NCBI GenBank assembly: GCA_963575745.1
Contig: CAUYUJ010011159.1
Location: 162,083 to 226,082 of the forward strand
Source: Prorocentrum cordatum
Taxonomy: Eukaryota; Sar; Dinophyceae; Prorocentrales; Prorocentraceae
Length of the DNA stretch: 64,000 nucleotides
Direction: 5' to 3'
Part shown: piece by piece, positions 28,801 to 40,505 of the stretch
Layout: every line of letters starts with the position of its first letter
Numbering within the stretch: position 1 is the first letter of the stretch
The notes under the pieces: model-generated
Told to the model about the DNA's origin: nothing
Database searches by the model: none
What the model saw: only the letters and a program-made list of their open reading frames with translations
Program-made: the position numbers and the translations under genes

Positions 28801-30798
28801 GTGTCAGAGTTTCGGGACAATTCTCGCCAAGTTGTTGATGGGGCTGCAGAGTCTTGGGCGATTGTCGGAGGGGCGGCGGCGAACTCGGAGCTGACAGTGC
28901 CGATGAGCGAGCTATCTGCTGAGCCGTCCCCAGTCCTCGCGATGACTTGGCATCGTTCTGCGGACATTGTGAGAGAGGCTTCCCTGCAGCACCTGGCCAA
29001 GACTACGGTGAAGGCGAACGTGGAGAGATGGCAGGGGCTTCATTATTACGTTCGTTGTGAAGACGTGCCAAAGCTCGGGAAGGCCCCGACTAACCGCCGA
29101 CGCTGCCACGAAGCTCAACGATGCATCTGCGCGGGCGACGGGCTGGCACTGGCAGCATTACAGAGCAAGTTGTTTGAATCATTTCGGATATGCTCACGCA
29201 TACATTCGGACTTTCGGCTTCTATTGAAGACAGGACACCTGGTTGCACGTCTACAGATGACCCGTCCGGTACGCTTTAATCCTTTTGATCCTCCCGCCGA
29301 GCCTCTTCCAGATATTGTCGAGGATAGTTGGGGGCACGTGCCTTTGTTTTACGAGAAGCCGACCAGGCCAACCTTCGCGATGCTGGATAGGGCCCCCGAA
29401 CGAGATGAGGCAGACACTTTGGGCGTAGAGGCGTTTGTACTTCAATGGTCCGACAAGCTCGTCGTCCCTACGATGTGGGAGTTCCTGGCTAGTACCGACT
29501 GGCGACAGGCAAGGACTTTGACACTGACTTGGTATCAACTGGTGTGCTTCCCGAAGCGACTGCATCAACCATTACAGCCGCGTCATCAGCGAATCCAGGC
29601 CACGAAGTTCGAGCCGATCGACCTCTTGGGCCTGGTTCTCCCGAAGAAGTCCCGAGACAAGGCTCCGCGAGGCCGCGGGCGAGGGCGAGCTCGCCGCGCT
29701 CGAGGCCGGGGTCGCGCAGGCCCGCGGGGCGAGGCGTCGGGGCGCGCTGGCCGCGGCCGAGGGCGGCGGGGGCGCGGCGCCGTGGCCATGGGGGAGGCGC
29801 TCTTCGACAGCACGTCCTCCGACTCGGGCCTGAGCTTGCAGAAGGGGCACAGCGACGACGACGCGGAGATCCAGGAGCAGCCCGATAGAGGTTCCAGGGG
29901 GAGGTGGGTGGGGGAGGTTAGACAAAAAAACACGTTTTGCACGGCAGGTTTATCCTGGGCACGACGGTCGTGTTTTTTTGGTCCGAGGTCGTCGTTGAGT
30001 TTGGTCCCAGGGCTTGACTCTGACCCGCAAGGCGCTCGAATCGACCACCCGTCGAGTCGAACGCCGTGCCGATCAGAGCCATGTCCGATGGGGCTAGCAT
30101 GGGATCTCCCAGGTTCGGTCGGCATGAACCCAGACGTGGGCGGGGACCTGTTCGATCCCGCTGGTGGCTCGGAGTCGGAGGTGTCCGTTGGCGGCAGCGT
30201 CGCCGACGATGTCCAGGCGCCCATCGCCGACGGCAATTTGGACGAGGCCCTCCGCGAGATGGAGGGCGCCCCTGCAGATGCTGACCCACCTCCTGCACCT
30301 CCTGACCCACCTCCTGCGCCTCCTCTCGCACCTCCTGCAGGCGGGCTTGCGCCCGTGCTCGGCGAGCCGCCGCTGTTTGAGTTGGCCGCCGACCCTCCGA
30401 AGCCAGGCGCCCGAAATCCTCTTCGCTTCGTCGTCAAAGTGTGGGGGTGCGGCAGCTGCGACTACTTGAGGTTTTACCCCGAGAAGTCCCAAATCGTGGC
30501 TGAATGTAACACTCATTGCTCGTGTTTCAAAACCAAGACCGTTCGTAGTTCAGACGTGCCAGCTTTGGTTGGCCAGGGTAGGTGTGTAGGCTTCCTATTG
30601 GCGTGGTTGCGCCATCATGGCCGTTGTAAGACCCAGGTTGATCACGTGTACTGTCCAGACCCCTCGTTTGAAGAGCGAGATGCGCGTCGGTCCTTGTTCG
30701 AGAGTTTCTCTGCGAATGTAGCCGAGGTTCGGGGCCTCTTGGAAGCCGAGGCGCCCCGACGCAGCGGTGACAGTAATGAGCCCAAGCGGGCACCGTAG
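25873..30798 (+). CDS. Dinoflagellate-specific multidomain protein, about 1640 residues, in three frame blocks
   Basis: Block 1 (25873-27060): MSSDDDWLQTTVQSSDGRHD... to FRRELQTILREQFVIRK, including HRVVNALVCDGFLG and LCDAHKEATVQTLAMATLEP. Block 2 (+1 frame, about 27045-28150): RRAIFDLFIPGATPHDKYRR, NGDMRLRGRVGHYCNGCCSS, GNWTGASECINGIG, ELMALLSVMETDT. Block 3 (original frame, about 28150-30798): DRRNKFRVMTHEKHLDELSA; an HMG-box-like WRAFVHVQAKG...ISQAYRNLTAEERPFYQ (28366-28490); HEAQRCICAGDGLALAALQS; a Cys knuckle WGCGSCDYLRF...CNTHCSCF (30440-30530); GRCVGFLLAWLR; end RRSGDSNEPKRAP. The block joins fall at an A run (27037-27044) and a GA run (28145-28155), both slippage-prone. The ordered motifs match a very abundant uncharacterised dinoflagellate family that I suspect is element-borne. 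29905-30110 may be an intron. SL relict 68 nt upstream. Either a recent pseudogene or a gene with two sequence errors. Confidence 0.65.
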
Positions 30799-31649
30799 AA
30801 CCCGAACATGGTAAAAAGGGGTCGAGGGGGAAGGGCACGGGGGAGTGGAGGGGGTGCGTTTGGGCGGCGGAGCGATGACGGGGCGGGGGGAGATGAGGAG
30901 GAGGGGGGCATTGGGGAGGACTGGCGGGGGGGGGGGGGGGGGATGGGTGGAGAAGGGCGATGAGGATGACGGTGGGGGGGGGGGGGGGGGATCTGGACGA
31001 AGCCCGAACCAGGATGCGGGGAGGGGGGTGGGCGATGAGAAGGCCGAGGATGGGGAGAAGGGTGGAGGCGTGGAGTAGATGAGAATGAGGAGGTGACCGC
31101 GAAGAGGGGGAATGGTGATGCGATTTCTGAGTTCCGAACTCACAGCGGCTCGCGTTGCCGCGCCCCCCTCCCCAGGCCTCATCATCGTCGCCCTCCCTCT
31201 CTGCTGGGGGGGTGGGGGGCGGGGGATGGAAATGAGGGGGGTGAGACAACCGAGCCGATGTGATTTCGGGAAGGGGGGGGCTTTGGAATCACGCCCGCGG
31301 GGCCGCCCCCGCTCCAGGGCGCCCGAACCGTCCGCGGCGAATGTGGCCAGGTTCTCTTGCTTGTGTTGATGGTCGACCGCCAGGTGCCGCATCTAGTTTT
31401 CAAACGCGTGGCCTAAATACCAGGTGTTGTCTCAGTGGCCATGTCGGTTCACACACTTACACAATTCGTGCCATGCGTTGGTGCACGGGTGGCTGTTGAC
31501 TTACGTGCTTTAGTCCAGCATAGAGAAATTATGCGCGAGCATGTAGGTGTGTAGCAATGTCGTGCTAACGCGCGCTAGGATTGCACGCGTGCGCCGTGGC
31601 CTAGGTTGCATTTATCCGTCTGGCCACCTCGTGCTAGACGTGCCCACCA
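30799..31649. other. No gene; G-run tracts
   Basis: 30815-31100 is G-rich with runs of 14-15 G; 31200-31290 is similar. A short AAAAAGG follows the upstream stop at about 30811, similar to dinoflagellate polyadenylation contexts. 31380-31640 is ordinary sequence without frames. Confidence 0.55.
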
Positions 31650-32000
31650 ACAAAAAATATCAAATGGGGGTCCGCCTGTTGGGTCCCCTGTGTGCTTCCG
31701 TATGGGGTCCTCCATCGCGTTTCCTATGGGGCCCCCCTGTGGGGGGCCCATGCATTCGCCCAGTGGAACCCCGCATGATCACACCCCGTGGAGTCCACTA
31801 TGGGCCTCTGCGCACCCCCATCCCCCCTACGACACCCTCAATGGAACCCTGGTGGAACCACCCAATGGAGCGTCCACGTTGGGTCCCTGGGGCCCCCTTG
31901 TGGTGCCATGTAAGGCTCTTGGGGCCCATCACGCGGGCCCCCCAATAAGCCCCCTGATGGCATCTCAGACAGGGCGCCCAGGTGCAATCCTCTAGCGCTG
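31650..32000. repeat. Degenerate GGGGTCC/CCTATGGGG words
   Basis: Repeated short words (TGGGGTCC, CCATGGGG, GGGGCCC, CCAATGGA) without fixed period. Confidence 0.45.
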
Positions 32001-33195
32001 CCCCTGCAGGGTTCCCAGGTGGAGTCCGCTTCGGAGCCCGCCTGCAAGCCCCATGCGGCGTCGCCGCGGGGGGGCAGGGTGCCAGCCCTACGGCCCTTGT
32101 TGGGGTTGGCTGCGCCCGCGAGTTGGGGGGGGGGGGGGGGGGGAGGGGGGGGTGCGTTGGCGGAGCGCGCCAGCGTCAGGGGCGGGAGCGGGCAGCAAAG
32201 ATGGGGGGAACGAGGGGGGCATCGTGTCATGAAGGGAGGGGCAGGGCAGGGCGCGCTACGCTGGGCCAGAACAGCATCGCAGGGCGGATGCGAATATCAG
32301 TGATGCGGTCGGGCGGGGGCGAGGCTAGCATTGCGGGCGCCCCAACGGCAGCGCGCGCGAGGGGCATCGGGGTGGACCCGGCGGGCGGGGTTCAGGGCTG
32401 GCAGGGTTCGGCTGCTTCGTGCAGAGCCATCGTGTGCAACGGTGTAGCGGAGGCGGCGGGGGAGGAATGGGGCATTGCCCCCCCCCCCCCCCCCCCCCCC
32501 TCAGACCCGCCCCCCGCAGGTGCAGGCGGCGCAGGGGCGACGACGTGCCCGACGTCATCGCTGGCGACAACCACGCGCCGACCAAGTTCTTCACTCCACT
32601 CGCATGTGCCGATGCGAACGCCCATGGCGTCGCTGGCCGTGGCCTTGCGACGCGGGCCGCCAGGCGCGGCCCGCGTCGTCCACGCGCCCCCCGCCTGTGG
32701 AGGCGCGGGGGTGGCGTTCGCGAAGAGGGCGCGGGCTCGGGGCACGGGGCTTTGGCCGAAGGGCTGATGGGATCGCGGGGGCGTGCTTGGGGTAGGCGTG
32801 GTGCTGAAGGCTGGCTGCTGGGGTGCGAGGCTTCGGGTTGCACGGTCGCGCCTGCGGGGGCTATGCGCGCGTTGCATCGCGATTCGGGTTTCGGGCTGGG
32901 GCGCGGTGGGGGGGGGGGGGGGGCATCTTGGGGCTTCGCGCTGGGGTGCGTTCGGCGTGCGGTTTTGGGAATTGCGTCGAGAGCCTGACGTTTCGGGGAG
33001 TGGGGCCCAGGCATTGGGCTGAGGCCGTCTGTGCCTTGGGCAATGCTGGCCTCGGGCAAGGGCTTCGGGTCCGCGACCGACCGTCACGCCGCTGCTATCT
33101 CCGAAGCCCGTTTGTCCGACAAGGCAATCTGCGCGGCCATGGTGAACTCAACTTTGCTGCTGGGAGGATTTGTCACCACCGGCCACAGGAACCAT
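32001..33195. other. No gene; G and C homopolymer runs
   Basis: G run near 32126-32144, C run 32480-32500, G run 32911-32924. Long frames on both strands are due to high GC. No motif recognised. Confidence 0.5.
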
Positions 33196-33502
33196 CGCGG
33201 CGATCAATTTCCATCTATTTCTGCTTATTTTCCATCAATGTCCACCCGCTTCCATCAATGTCCATCAACTCCCATCAATTTCCATCAATTTCCATAGGCC
33301 CAGGGCATCAATTTCCATTTGTTTCCATCAAGTGCCATCAGATCTGCACGCGCGAGTTGCGCGCGACTTCCATGAATACGATCAAAAACGATCAATTTCC
33401 ATCCAGGCCAGCGACCAGGAACCATCACATTCCGTCAAAAAACGATCAACAGCAATCAATGTCCATCAATTTCCATCACATTCCATCAAAACACCATCAA
33501 AG
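33196..33502. repeat. CCATCAATTT minisatellite
   Basis: About 20 words of the type TTCCATCAAT/TGTCCATCAA with variable spacers. Pyrimidine-rich on the plus strand and clearly AT-richer than the flanks. Confidence 0.8.
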
Positions 33503-33780
33503 TTTCAACTGCTTGCAAAGGCGGGGGGGGTGGGGGGCATGCGGAATTCCCGCGGGCGGTGGGATCCAGAGCTCCCATGCCGTAAGTGGTTGGCGGGTGG
33601 CTTGGGTGTGCGCGCGTGGGGTGGGGGGGGGGGGGGGGGAACGGGCTGCGGGCGGGCGGGCGGGGGTGCGGCGGGGAGGGGAGAGAAATGGGCGGGGGGG
33701 GGGGGGGGGAGGGCGGGGGGGGGGCGGGGGAGGGAGTGGGGCGGGGGTGGTGGCACAGCGCGTGGGTGAATGAGCGGCGG
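33503..33780. other. No gene; G-run tract
   Basis: Mostly G runs (33618-33740) with GCGGGCGGG words. Confidence 0.8.
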
Positions 33781-36115
33781 CCGATGGTTTGTGGGGCAGC
33801 GTGAATTGATTTGGCGTCAGGGGCAGGGCTTGGGTGGCATTCGCCCAGAGGTGTCTGTGCAAAGGCTTTGGGTTTCGCGCACCACGCGCGAGGGCTGTGG
33901 CATCGAGCTTCTGGTTCTGGGCAGTGGGCCCAGCGCGGAGGGCTCCGCGCCGCGCGCTCGGCGCCATGGTATCTGGCGCGGGGGGGCGGTGGCCCAGCGC
34001 CCGCGGCTTTGGGCCTCGGGTTCCGCGCCCCAGTCGACGGGGTCCCTGTCGCGCGGCTTGTTGTCGGGCGATTGGGGTGCGGTGCTCTCGGCTTCGGGTT
34101 TGCTGCCTCTGGGGCGATGGCTGAAAGCTTGTGTAAGCGCGTCGCAGGCTCCGTGGCTTGGGGGGGCGTCGGGCCTTCGGGCAGCGGGCATTCGGCTTCG
34201 CGCCGCGGGCGGTCGGCATCTGGTGGGGCACCGCGGGCTCGGGGCTTCAAGGTTGGGCGTTGGGGCTGGGCGCGTCGGGCCCGCTGCTTCGGGCTTGGGG
34301 CATCGGGGCGCGCGCGGCTCTCGGAGTTCGGGCGCGGGACCCGCAGCCCAATGTTGCAGCAGTTGTGTCGGGCGGTGGCGGAGGGCGGGCGGGGGGAGGG
34401 GCGGCTCCGTGGACCTGGCCAGGGCGCGATGGGCGCGAGGTGGGCGGGGCGGGGGGGAGGTTGGGCGGGCGTGGCGGCGCGGGGCGCTGGGCGATGGAGC
34501 CAGGGCCAGTGGCTCGGAGCTCTCGGCTTCGAAGAAAGTCCGCCGCCTTGGGCGCGCAGCCCTTGCCCCACGCACCCCAAGGGCCCTGCGCCCATTGGCC
34601 ACGGGCCCAGCGGCATGGGCCCCGCGCCTTGGGCCCAGAGCCCACCGCCCTGAGCCCAGAACGCTATGGCCTAGCAGTGGGTCCGAAGCCTGAAGCCGCA
34701 AACCGCGCGCGCTGTGCCCAAAGCCGTGGGGCCCTGGGCCTTGCGCCCAAAACTGAATGCCGCGCGCCCTGCTTCTTGGGCGATGGGCCCTCAGCACTCA
34801 GCCGCCCGCTCTCGGATCGACGCCCTGTGCCTTGGTGGCTGAATTCTAAGCTTCAAAGCGTGGGCCCTAAGGCATTGGCCCTAAGCACTCGGCTCTACGC
34901 CCTGAGCCCATGGCCCGATGCCCAACGCTCAAGCCCCGAGCTCCGCGCCCAGGGCCTTCAACCCCAGGCGCGACGCCGCGATCTCGGGGCCCGGCGCCGC
35001 GGACCTTGGCGGCTGGATCTTATGCGCGGGGCCTTGAGCCACGACCCAGGGGCCCTGGGCCTTGCGTCGGGCCCCCACTGCACTTTGCCCGCAGACGCGC
35101 GGCCTGGGCCCGCGTCCTTGCCGCCGAGCCCAGGTGTGTTAGCCCGTGCCATCCAACCGTGAGCCGAGAGATTGAAGCTTGCCGCCAAGTTAGCAACACC
35201 ATGAATGCGAATCTTTGCGCGCCGATCTATTGGGCCCAGATCCCAAGGCCATGCTCTTGCACGTCTAAGCCGTGGGCGTAGTGGGCGAGGTTTTGAACCA
35301 TCAGCCGTGAGGCTTGGGCCACGGGCCCAAAGTTTTGGGCCCTGGGGCCAGGGTCTGGCTAAGTAACAACCGTTATGCTGTATGCCCTGGCCCTGGGGCC
35401 CTCAGGTCGAGCCACGCGCCGTGGGCCGTGGGCCTGGCGCCCAGGGCGTTGCGCCCAGCGCCTTGGGTTGTGGGCCGCGCGCCTTGAACTCTGAGCCCAT
35501 GCGCCCTGGCGCCCCGAGCCCGATGCTTTGCGCCCTGAGCTATGGGGCCCCAGTCGCAAGCCCGAGGTATCCAAACCTGGGCGCCGGGCCATGTGCCTTA
35601 GGCCCACGGCCCGAAACTTGAAGCCTTGAGCGCTTGGGCATAAGCCCCGAAACTCGCGCCTCGGGCGCAGCCCAGAGCCCGAGTGAGCGATGGGCCCGCG
35701 GCCGAGGCCCCAGGGCCAGAAGCCTTGGTGCGTGCGCCATCCGCCCCGCGCCCTAGGCCGCGGGCCCATGCGGCTTAAATCTTGAGCCCGAAGCCCTGGG
35801 CCAAGAGCGCTCGACGCGAAGCTTGGAGCCCTGCGCCCCATGCTCTCGGCCCAGAGCCGTGAAACCTTCAGCCCGATACCCAAGCCCCGAGCCCTGGCCC
35901 CGAAGCCCGAAACCCGAAGGCCGAAGGCTTCAGCTTTGAGCCTGGGCCATCGGTCCGACGGTCCGAGCCAGACAAGCCCTGGGCCTTGGGCCCGCAGCAC
36001 CGAGCCCACAATTCCAAGCGCGGAGACCCAAGGCTTGTCCTGAACCCTGAGCCCGCCGAAAGGGCGACGCCCCGCGCCGTGCCCCCCCAGCTCGGACACC
36101 GCGCCGCCGCGTTGC
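33781..36115. repeat. GGGCCC/TTGGGCC-word island, 2.3 kb, noncoding
   Basis: Dense, irregular repetition of words such as CTTGGGC, GGGCCC, GCGCCC, CGCGCCTTGGGC on both strands. Three or more long frames overlap on each strand with no protein character and no codon preference. The self-complementary GGGCCC core makes the two strands look alike. No period could be set by eye. Confidence 0.7.
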
Positions 36116-36964
36116 CGAGCCGAGTTGTTTATGCACCTAAGCATTAGCCCTAGGGCCGAATGGTTGATCCTACGACACAGATATAATCTTACTTAGCCCG
36201 CCACCCGCCCCCCCCCGCCCGACCGCTGATCCTACGGCCCCCCCAAACAACGTGGACTAGAACAGATTGAAGGGATATTGTGTGTCAGTCGGCATAGGCA
36301 TATTGTGCGGTACGGCGTTTTACGTTCTGAAGTGTTTTAGGCGTTCAAGCAGTAGTTTCAGTAAGTCGCCCATTCACGTTAAAGCTCGTTCTTTGCCGTG
36401 GACCCCCCCTGGCCCCCCCCCCTGTCTCGCCTGGGCGCCTTCGGGGGGCTGATGTAAGGAGAGAGCGTAGGGGCGTTTTGCTGGCGCCCTGTCGCGCTGG
36501 GGGGGGGGGGGGGGGGCGCGCGCCAGCCTCGCCATTCTGTGACCTTTAGTGGGGGGCCCTCTCGCGTCGGGGGGGGGCACCGACCCACCACTTGCGATTG
36601 CGCCGTCGGGGGGGGGGGGGGGAACCGCAAAGGGGAGACCCCCTGATCCCCCCCAGCGGCAGGGGGGCGGGGAGCGGCGCGGAAGACGAGCAGAAACAGG
36701 AGGACGACGAGGAAAGGGGGAGGAGGAGCACGAGAGAAAATCATGAGGAGGAGTAAGGGCAGAGGATGCGTTTCCTGGTCTTCCCGAAGGAGGACAGAGG
36801 AAATGATTGGGGGAACGTGCGCGGGGCCAAGCCCAGATGGCGAGAGCAATCTTTTGATCGGACGTTGCGGTCTCTATATTCCACGGAGAAGCCCACCTTG
36901 TATGTTCTCCTGAGTGAAGAAGGCATCACGGGCTCTTTGCGTTATTCAGAATGCATATATTCAC
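36116..36964. other. No gene seen
   Basis: 36185-36245 and 36400-36720 contain C and G runs; the remainder is mixed. The SL relict of the next gene marks the right edge. Confidence 0.5.
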
Positions 36965-36986
36965 CCGTAGCCAGTTTTGGCCCAAG
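36965..36986 (+). other. Dinoflagellate spliced-leader relict
   Basis: CCGTAGCCAGTTTTGGCCC then AAG. This is DinoSL with one inserted G and one T-to-C change. It lies 68 nt upstream of the ATG at 37055 and on the same strand. No matching target-site duplication was found for this copy. Confidence 0.8.
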
Positions 36987-37054
36987 CGTTTCTTGGGCAG
37001 CCGGCAGATCTTCACGCCAGGCACTTCACATTACCTGCTTGCCCTGAAGGGGCC

Positions 37055-40000
37055 ATGGGGAAGGTGGGTCACGCCAAGGCGGCAGCACCCAAGCGCGGCA
37101 GATCCTCCGCTGCTGCTGCTGCTGCGGCAGGAGGGTCCGACGAGGCCCGCTCGAACAGCCCAGTCAGCGACCACTCGGAGGACGGGGGCTCCCGCGGACG
37201 CTCTCGCGCCCCCAAGGCCCCGAGGGCGGCTGCGCCGAAGGCTAAACCGACAGGGCAGCTTCGCATGTGCGGCAGGGCGACCTGCGACAGGAAGGAGACG
37301 ACGAACGACCGTTTCCCAGATGGTTCGATCCTTGCGTGCAGTCGGTGCTACTGGCCGTGGATCTGGGCGTGGAAGGACCGCTTCCCAGAGTGGCCGAAGT
37401 TCTGCGTCAAGCTCGCCGCGGACAAGGGCATCGAGGAGCAGTTCGAGAAGTCAGCTGAGTGCGCCGAGGACGCCAAGACCAAGGCATTCGAGGAGGAGTC
37501 CGTAGATGTCGTCAGCAGGTGTGGCTTCAGGATGACCAACCATTACCGCACATGGAAAGAGCAGCCCTTCCGCGACGCGTGCCAGATCCCGCCAGACCTG
37601 CAGCCCTCCGGTCTCGGCATGGCCCCGTCCTCGATCGTGTTCCCAAGTGGTGCGAAGGTGGAGGGTTACGCGACGGCCAATCCAGACTTACCCTATGCTG
37701 ACGTGGACAGAATTGACGAGCATTTCGTCGAGAGGAGGCCGAAGTCGCTCACGGAGAATCGGCACATCGTGAAGGACCAGGCCAGCAAACTATTCAAGCG
37801 GGAGCTGGTAGCAGTGAAGGCCAAGATGCCGGAGGGCCAGGCGAAGTCCGAGGGTGGTGGGAGGCGCCCCGTCCTCCCCTTGCGTCCTGACGGCGACGGG
37901 CCAGCATCCCAAGCAGCAGAAGCAGCTGGCAGTGCCGACCCGGCCGAAGCCGCCAGCGACGGCCCCGACTCAGTCAACCTTGGCGCAGCATCATGCCTCG
38001 ACGCCGCCAAGGCCTCGAGTCCAGCAGCCTCCCCAGCGAACGGCCTCGCAGACGGGGCCTTGCCCTCGTCGGAGGCGAGCCCCGCTCAGAGCCGAGCACC
38101 GACGCGCCTGAGATCGTCCGCCGACCTTCACACCCCATCAGCTCGCTCTCGATCGCGGGGCTCCGTGCGGAGTCATGCGACGGCTGCCCCGTCTCGCATT
38201 GGCAGCCGCGCGCGCAGCGCAGGAGCCGCCGCAGATGGTCCTGGGCCAGCGCGTGGAAGGCCAGTTCGGCCCCCTGTTTGCGGCGACGACATGGCGCGCA
38301 TCAGAAAGCTAGAGGACGAGTGCAGCATCCACAAGATCTTGGACGGGGAAGGGATGGGCGATCGCGAATACGCGCATCGCAGGTTCTCCCCCAAGGTCCC
38401 CGACGCCGTGCGTCGGAAACAGACCCTCACTGAGTTGATGGACATGGCCTCGCAGCTTAGCCCAGCTAACCTTCACAACCTCCGCGGCAGGAACGACCTG
38501 AAGAACAAGTACCTCACGAAGTTCAAGAAAGCAGCAGTGGACTACCAGCTGTGCCCGAAGTGGTGTTTCGCATGGGTTGCCGAGTGTCTTGCAGAGAACA
38601 CCTCCAAGATGGACGCCTGGGAGATGCTTGATCCTAGCACTGATGTGGACCTCATCTTTGATCCGATGCACCCGGAGCTTGCGACCATCTACGTACCTGA
38701 CGTCTCAAAGATATGGGAGACCGCAAGGGACCACGCGCTGAACTACTTGACCCCCCCGATCCTCAAGAAGGGCAGCGAGGAGCTGGACGTAGTCAAGGAG
38801 CTCCGCCCGATACTCCAGGACAAGTTAAGTGCGACGGGATTTGACCCAGCCTTGACGGAGTTTCACAAATCACTTCAGCTTTGCCTCGTGATCATGGACA
38901 CTCTGTCCGACCACAGTGTGGATGCCGCAAGCTCTATCGAGGTGCCGTTGGGTGACTTTCGGAAGATGCTGCACGGTGAGCACGACAAGGAGTGGGTGTC
39001 GTTCTGCCGTGAAATGGACGACCACGACTATTGGAAGTACCAGAAGGGTGAGTGGCGACGCGCCGCACAAGGCGGCGACTGAGATGTTGGCGTCTCTCGA
39101 AGCCGACTTGGTTGATACCAAGACCTTCACAGATTGCGTGACCTCCTTGTCCAAGTTGTTCAAGTGCTGTAGGAATGGGACCGTGCTCCCAGTGATGCAG
39201 GCGTACTTCAAGGCGAATGAGGTGTTCCTCGACCGAGCCGCTTTGGCTTCGATTGATGAGCAGGTCTCGGACTTGCCCAAGCACGCCTCCATGCTCACGG
39301 ATCTGGGGCGCCTCAGCGAGGCCTTCGAGAAGGGGGAGACCACCGGGGGCATCATTGACGTGATGGGGCCGCGGGCCAACCGCACCTCCGAGAGGCTGTC
39401 AACGTTGATCGAACGTGTGAAGGCGACGGCTGTCGCCAACAAGGTCCTCAAGGCCCTCGCGGACTTCGACGGTGCAGAGAATAAGGACGAGGCACTAAAG
39501 ACGATCAGGCAGAATGAAGCAGAGCTGGGGCCCGTCAAATTCAACGACCCAGATCACGTGGACATCATTGCCAACGCTGCGAACACCATTGCCAAGTACT
39601 ACCTGGACGATCCCAAAGTGGACAGCAACGATGCCGTTCTCGCTTTCGATACGCGGCAGCCGACTTCAGTGACGGAACTACTCCAGAAGGTGTGCGACCT
39701 GACGGACGCGTCGGAGGCCAACCCCCACCTCAATGCCATCTTGCACCGCCTCTCCTTCCTGGCCGCGGTGTGGGACGTGATCAAAAGGCAGCAGGACTTG
39801 ATGAACCTCGGGTCCCCAGACGAGCAGGTCTCCAACGAGAACGGCGAGATGATCGACTACGCCCTCAAGAAAGCAACAGACCAGGCCAAGAAGCGCTGGA
39901 GTGCCCTAGACACAGGCCTTGAGGATGCAACCACGACGCTCATCAACGATACCCAGATCAAGGAGACTTTCGGCGAGGCCATCTCTTCGGCCGAGCTGGC

Positions 40001-40505
40001 GGCCAGCAACTACGAGGGTGCTGATATCAAGTATTGCCTTGCTGAGTGCAAGGGTGTGCACAATAACTTGCTAGATGCCGTTTCTCTTGGCGACGAGCTG
40101 CTGGGCTGGAGGGCAGGGGCCCAAGACTCCGACGCATTCGAGGTTGTGGAGGCGCACGCGAGGAAGACGCTCATCTCCATCAAGGGCCTACCGATCAAGG
40201 TGAGCACATTGTCGAAGAGCCCCGCGAAAAGCATGGGTCACTTCGAGGGCGTGCTGAAGTCTTACAAGCAGGACGGTCAGCACACGGAGGACGCCCAGGA
40301 GTGGACTAGGCCGCAGAAGCTCGCGAACCTCACGCAGTTGGAGGCCTCAGCCATTCAGGCGACCAGGGCGGCGGCGAGGACCAGCAAGGAGGAGGCCGTC
40401 TCCACGGCCCAGAGCATCATGGACCTCCTCCCAGAGAACGACGTGTCGATGGCGATGTTCCACCCTGCGGCCCAGACGAAGCTGAACACGATCCTCAGGT
40501 CTTGA
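37055..40505 (+). CDS. Large protein with N-terminal CX4C-CX2C zinc-ribbon-like motif (two frame blocks)
   Basis: Start chosen at 37055 (GCCATGGGG, MGKVGHAKAAAPKRGRSSAA); the open frame begins earlier, at 36977, without an ATG. Cys72-x4-Cys77...Cys95-x2-Cys98 (MCGRATC, ACSRCYWPW) form a putative zinc ribbon. A Ser/Ala/Arg-rich linker occupies about residues 290-410. The rest is helical and charged (KLEDECSIHKILDGEGMGDR, TELMDMASQLSPANLHNLRG). Block 1 ends at TGA 39080-39082. Coding sequence continues in the +1 frame from about 39084 (EMLASLEADLVDTKTFTDCV) to TGA 40503-40505. Either a single-base indel near GGCGGCG (39071-39078) or a 55-nt GT-AG intron (39048-39102, donor GG|GTGAGT, acceptor GAAG|) reconciles the frames. 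Total about 1100-1140 residues. SL relict 68 nt upstream. Function unknown; the Cys motif and basic N-terminus suggest nucleic-acid binding (inference). Confidence 0.7.

Noticed and set aside
33781-35162. Several 240-330 residue ORFs on both strands
   Set aside because: Overlapping long frames in all registers of GC-rich GGGCCC-word sequence, without motifs.
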